64,000 nucleotides of DNA from Pirellulales bacterium (GTDB lineage Bacteria > Planctomycetota > Planctomycetia > Pirellulales > JACPPG01), in assembly GCA_036490175.1 (NCBI GenBank), contig DASXEJ010000008.1, forward strand, positions 57,879 to 121,878, in the 5' to 3' direction. Below, piece after piece: positions 63,686 to 64,000 of this stretch (positions within the stretch are counted from its first letter, which is position 1; the number at the start of each line of letters is the position of its first letter). The position numbers and the translations under genes were made by a program. The notes beneath the pieces are model-generated. The model searched no databases and was not told where the DNA came from. It saw only the letters and a list, made by a program, of their open reading frames with translations.

Positions 63686-64000
63686 AAACGATCCTCCTTG
63701 AACGAGCCGATTTCCGCAGCACGTGGCTCGGGTCTTCGAGCGTGCTTGCGACATGTCGCTCCGTCGGTTTGACGTTCGTGCCGTCCGGATGCTGGAAGAA
63801 CAGAGGAGTGCCACCGACCAAAGGCAAAAGCCAAACTTGAAGTTTGGTGGCAGTGACTTAGTTCGACTTTTGCAGTTTTACGCCGCCATTGTGACGGTGT
63901 ATTCCAGTAGTTGTCGTATTTTTCGCGAGCCCGGGCCGGCCAGGCGTAGTTCAAAAACCTTTTGTCGCAGACTGCGGCGGCGCAGGGTGGCGAGCATATC
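63686..64000. other. Region upstream of the PEP-CTERM gene, with a nested inverted repeat
   Basis: About 315 bases to the window edge. Nothing coding is convincing. The nested palindrome is listed separately. The promoter of the PEP-CTERM gene should lie here, but no clear sigma-70 or sigma-54 boxes are seen. Confidence 0.4.
63809..63852. repeat. Nested inverted repeat upstream of the PEP-CTERM gene
   Basis: TGCCACC (63809-63815) pairs with GGTGGCA (63846-63852), and inside it CCAAACTT (63831-63838) pairs with AAGTTTGG (63840-63847). The two stems share bases and so compete, or they form an operator. The site is about 125 bases before the start codon. Confidence 0.35.

Noticed and set aside
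63790..63830. A possible sigma-54 site (TGGCAC) upstream of the PEP-CTERM gene
   Set aside because: The GC of the -12 element is missing at the required spacing.
1..64000. CRISPR arrays, rRNA, tRNA genes and insertion sequences
   Set aside because: I looked for regularly spaced repeats, conserved RNA segments and transposase motifs and saw none; short RNAs could still be missed without a covariance search.

Overview
The window looks like the chromosome of a planctomycete, probably of the Pirellulales type. The signs are a Ser/Thr kinase with a TPR tail, DUF1501 and PSD1 (cytochrome c/DUF1549/DUF1553) genes, an N-terminal LEDRRLL surface motif, PEP-CTERM proteins, many secreted proteins without a known domain, and moderately high GC with long non-coding gaps. 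These assignments come from reading the sequence and recalling families; no database search was run.

Layout. 0-16 kb: a receptor-like kinase, an ABC exporter, a TauE/SafE permease with its DUF1634 partner, an RluA-type pseudouridine synthase, a LamG/metallophosphatase, a large MscS channel, a FabH-type ketosynthase and a methyltransferase. 15-29.5 kb: an exopolysaccharide locus. An outer-membrane exporter gene (+ strand) faces a long minus-strand operon that runs Wzz-like protein, CpsD-like ATPase, sugar-phosphate transferase, polysaccharide deacetylase, flippase, polymerase, GT2, GT4 and WecG/TagA transferase. A GGDEF protein follows, and a papain-fold protein lies upstream. Together these could make, flip, polymerise and export a Wzy-type polysaccharide, with cyclic-di-GMP as a likely input.

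29.5-35 kb holds two tandem pairs of lineage-specific genes (possible winged-helix proteins, then secreted proteins) and a 1.3 kb gap. 35-45 kb holds small conserved genes, a cupin, a second RluA-type enzyme, DNA polymerase IV, a decayed NHL/PEP-CTERM gene, a WsaF-like glycosyltransferase with a sulfotransferase-like gene, and a surface lectin-like propeller. 45-56 kb holds a large secreted TPR protein, a small four-helix transporter, a DUF1501 protein, a GAF histidine kinase, a neutral ceramidase-like protein, and an ECF42-type sigma factor with two DGPF (YCII) proteins. 56-64 kb holds a PSD1/DUF1501 pair, a frameshifted remnant of an SPFH/slipin gene and a pentapeptide-repeat PEP-CTERM protein.

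Most notable points: (1) both DGPF genes have the same promoter-like signature, TGTCGA-N17-CGACTAC, at the same distance from the start codon; (2) the papain-fold protein next to the polysaccharide operon has Ser and Gln where Cys and His should be, and the CpsD-like ATPase of that operon lacks the P-loop lysine; (3) two hidden gene remnants can be read in apparent gaps; (4) the sugar transferase carries a soluble N-terminal domain instead of the usual membrane bundle.
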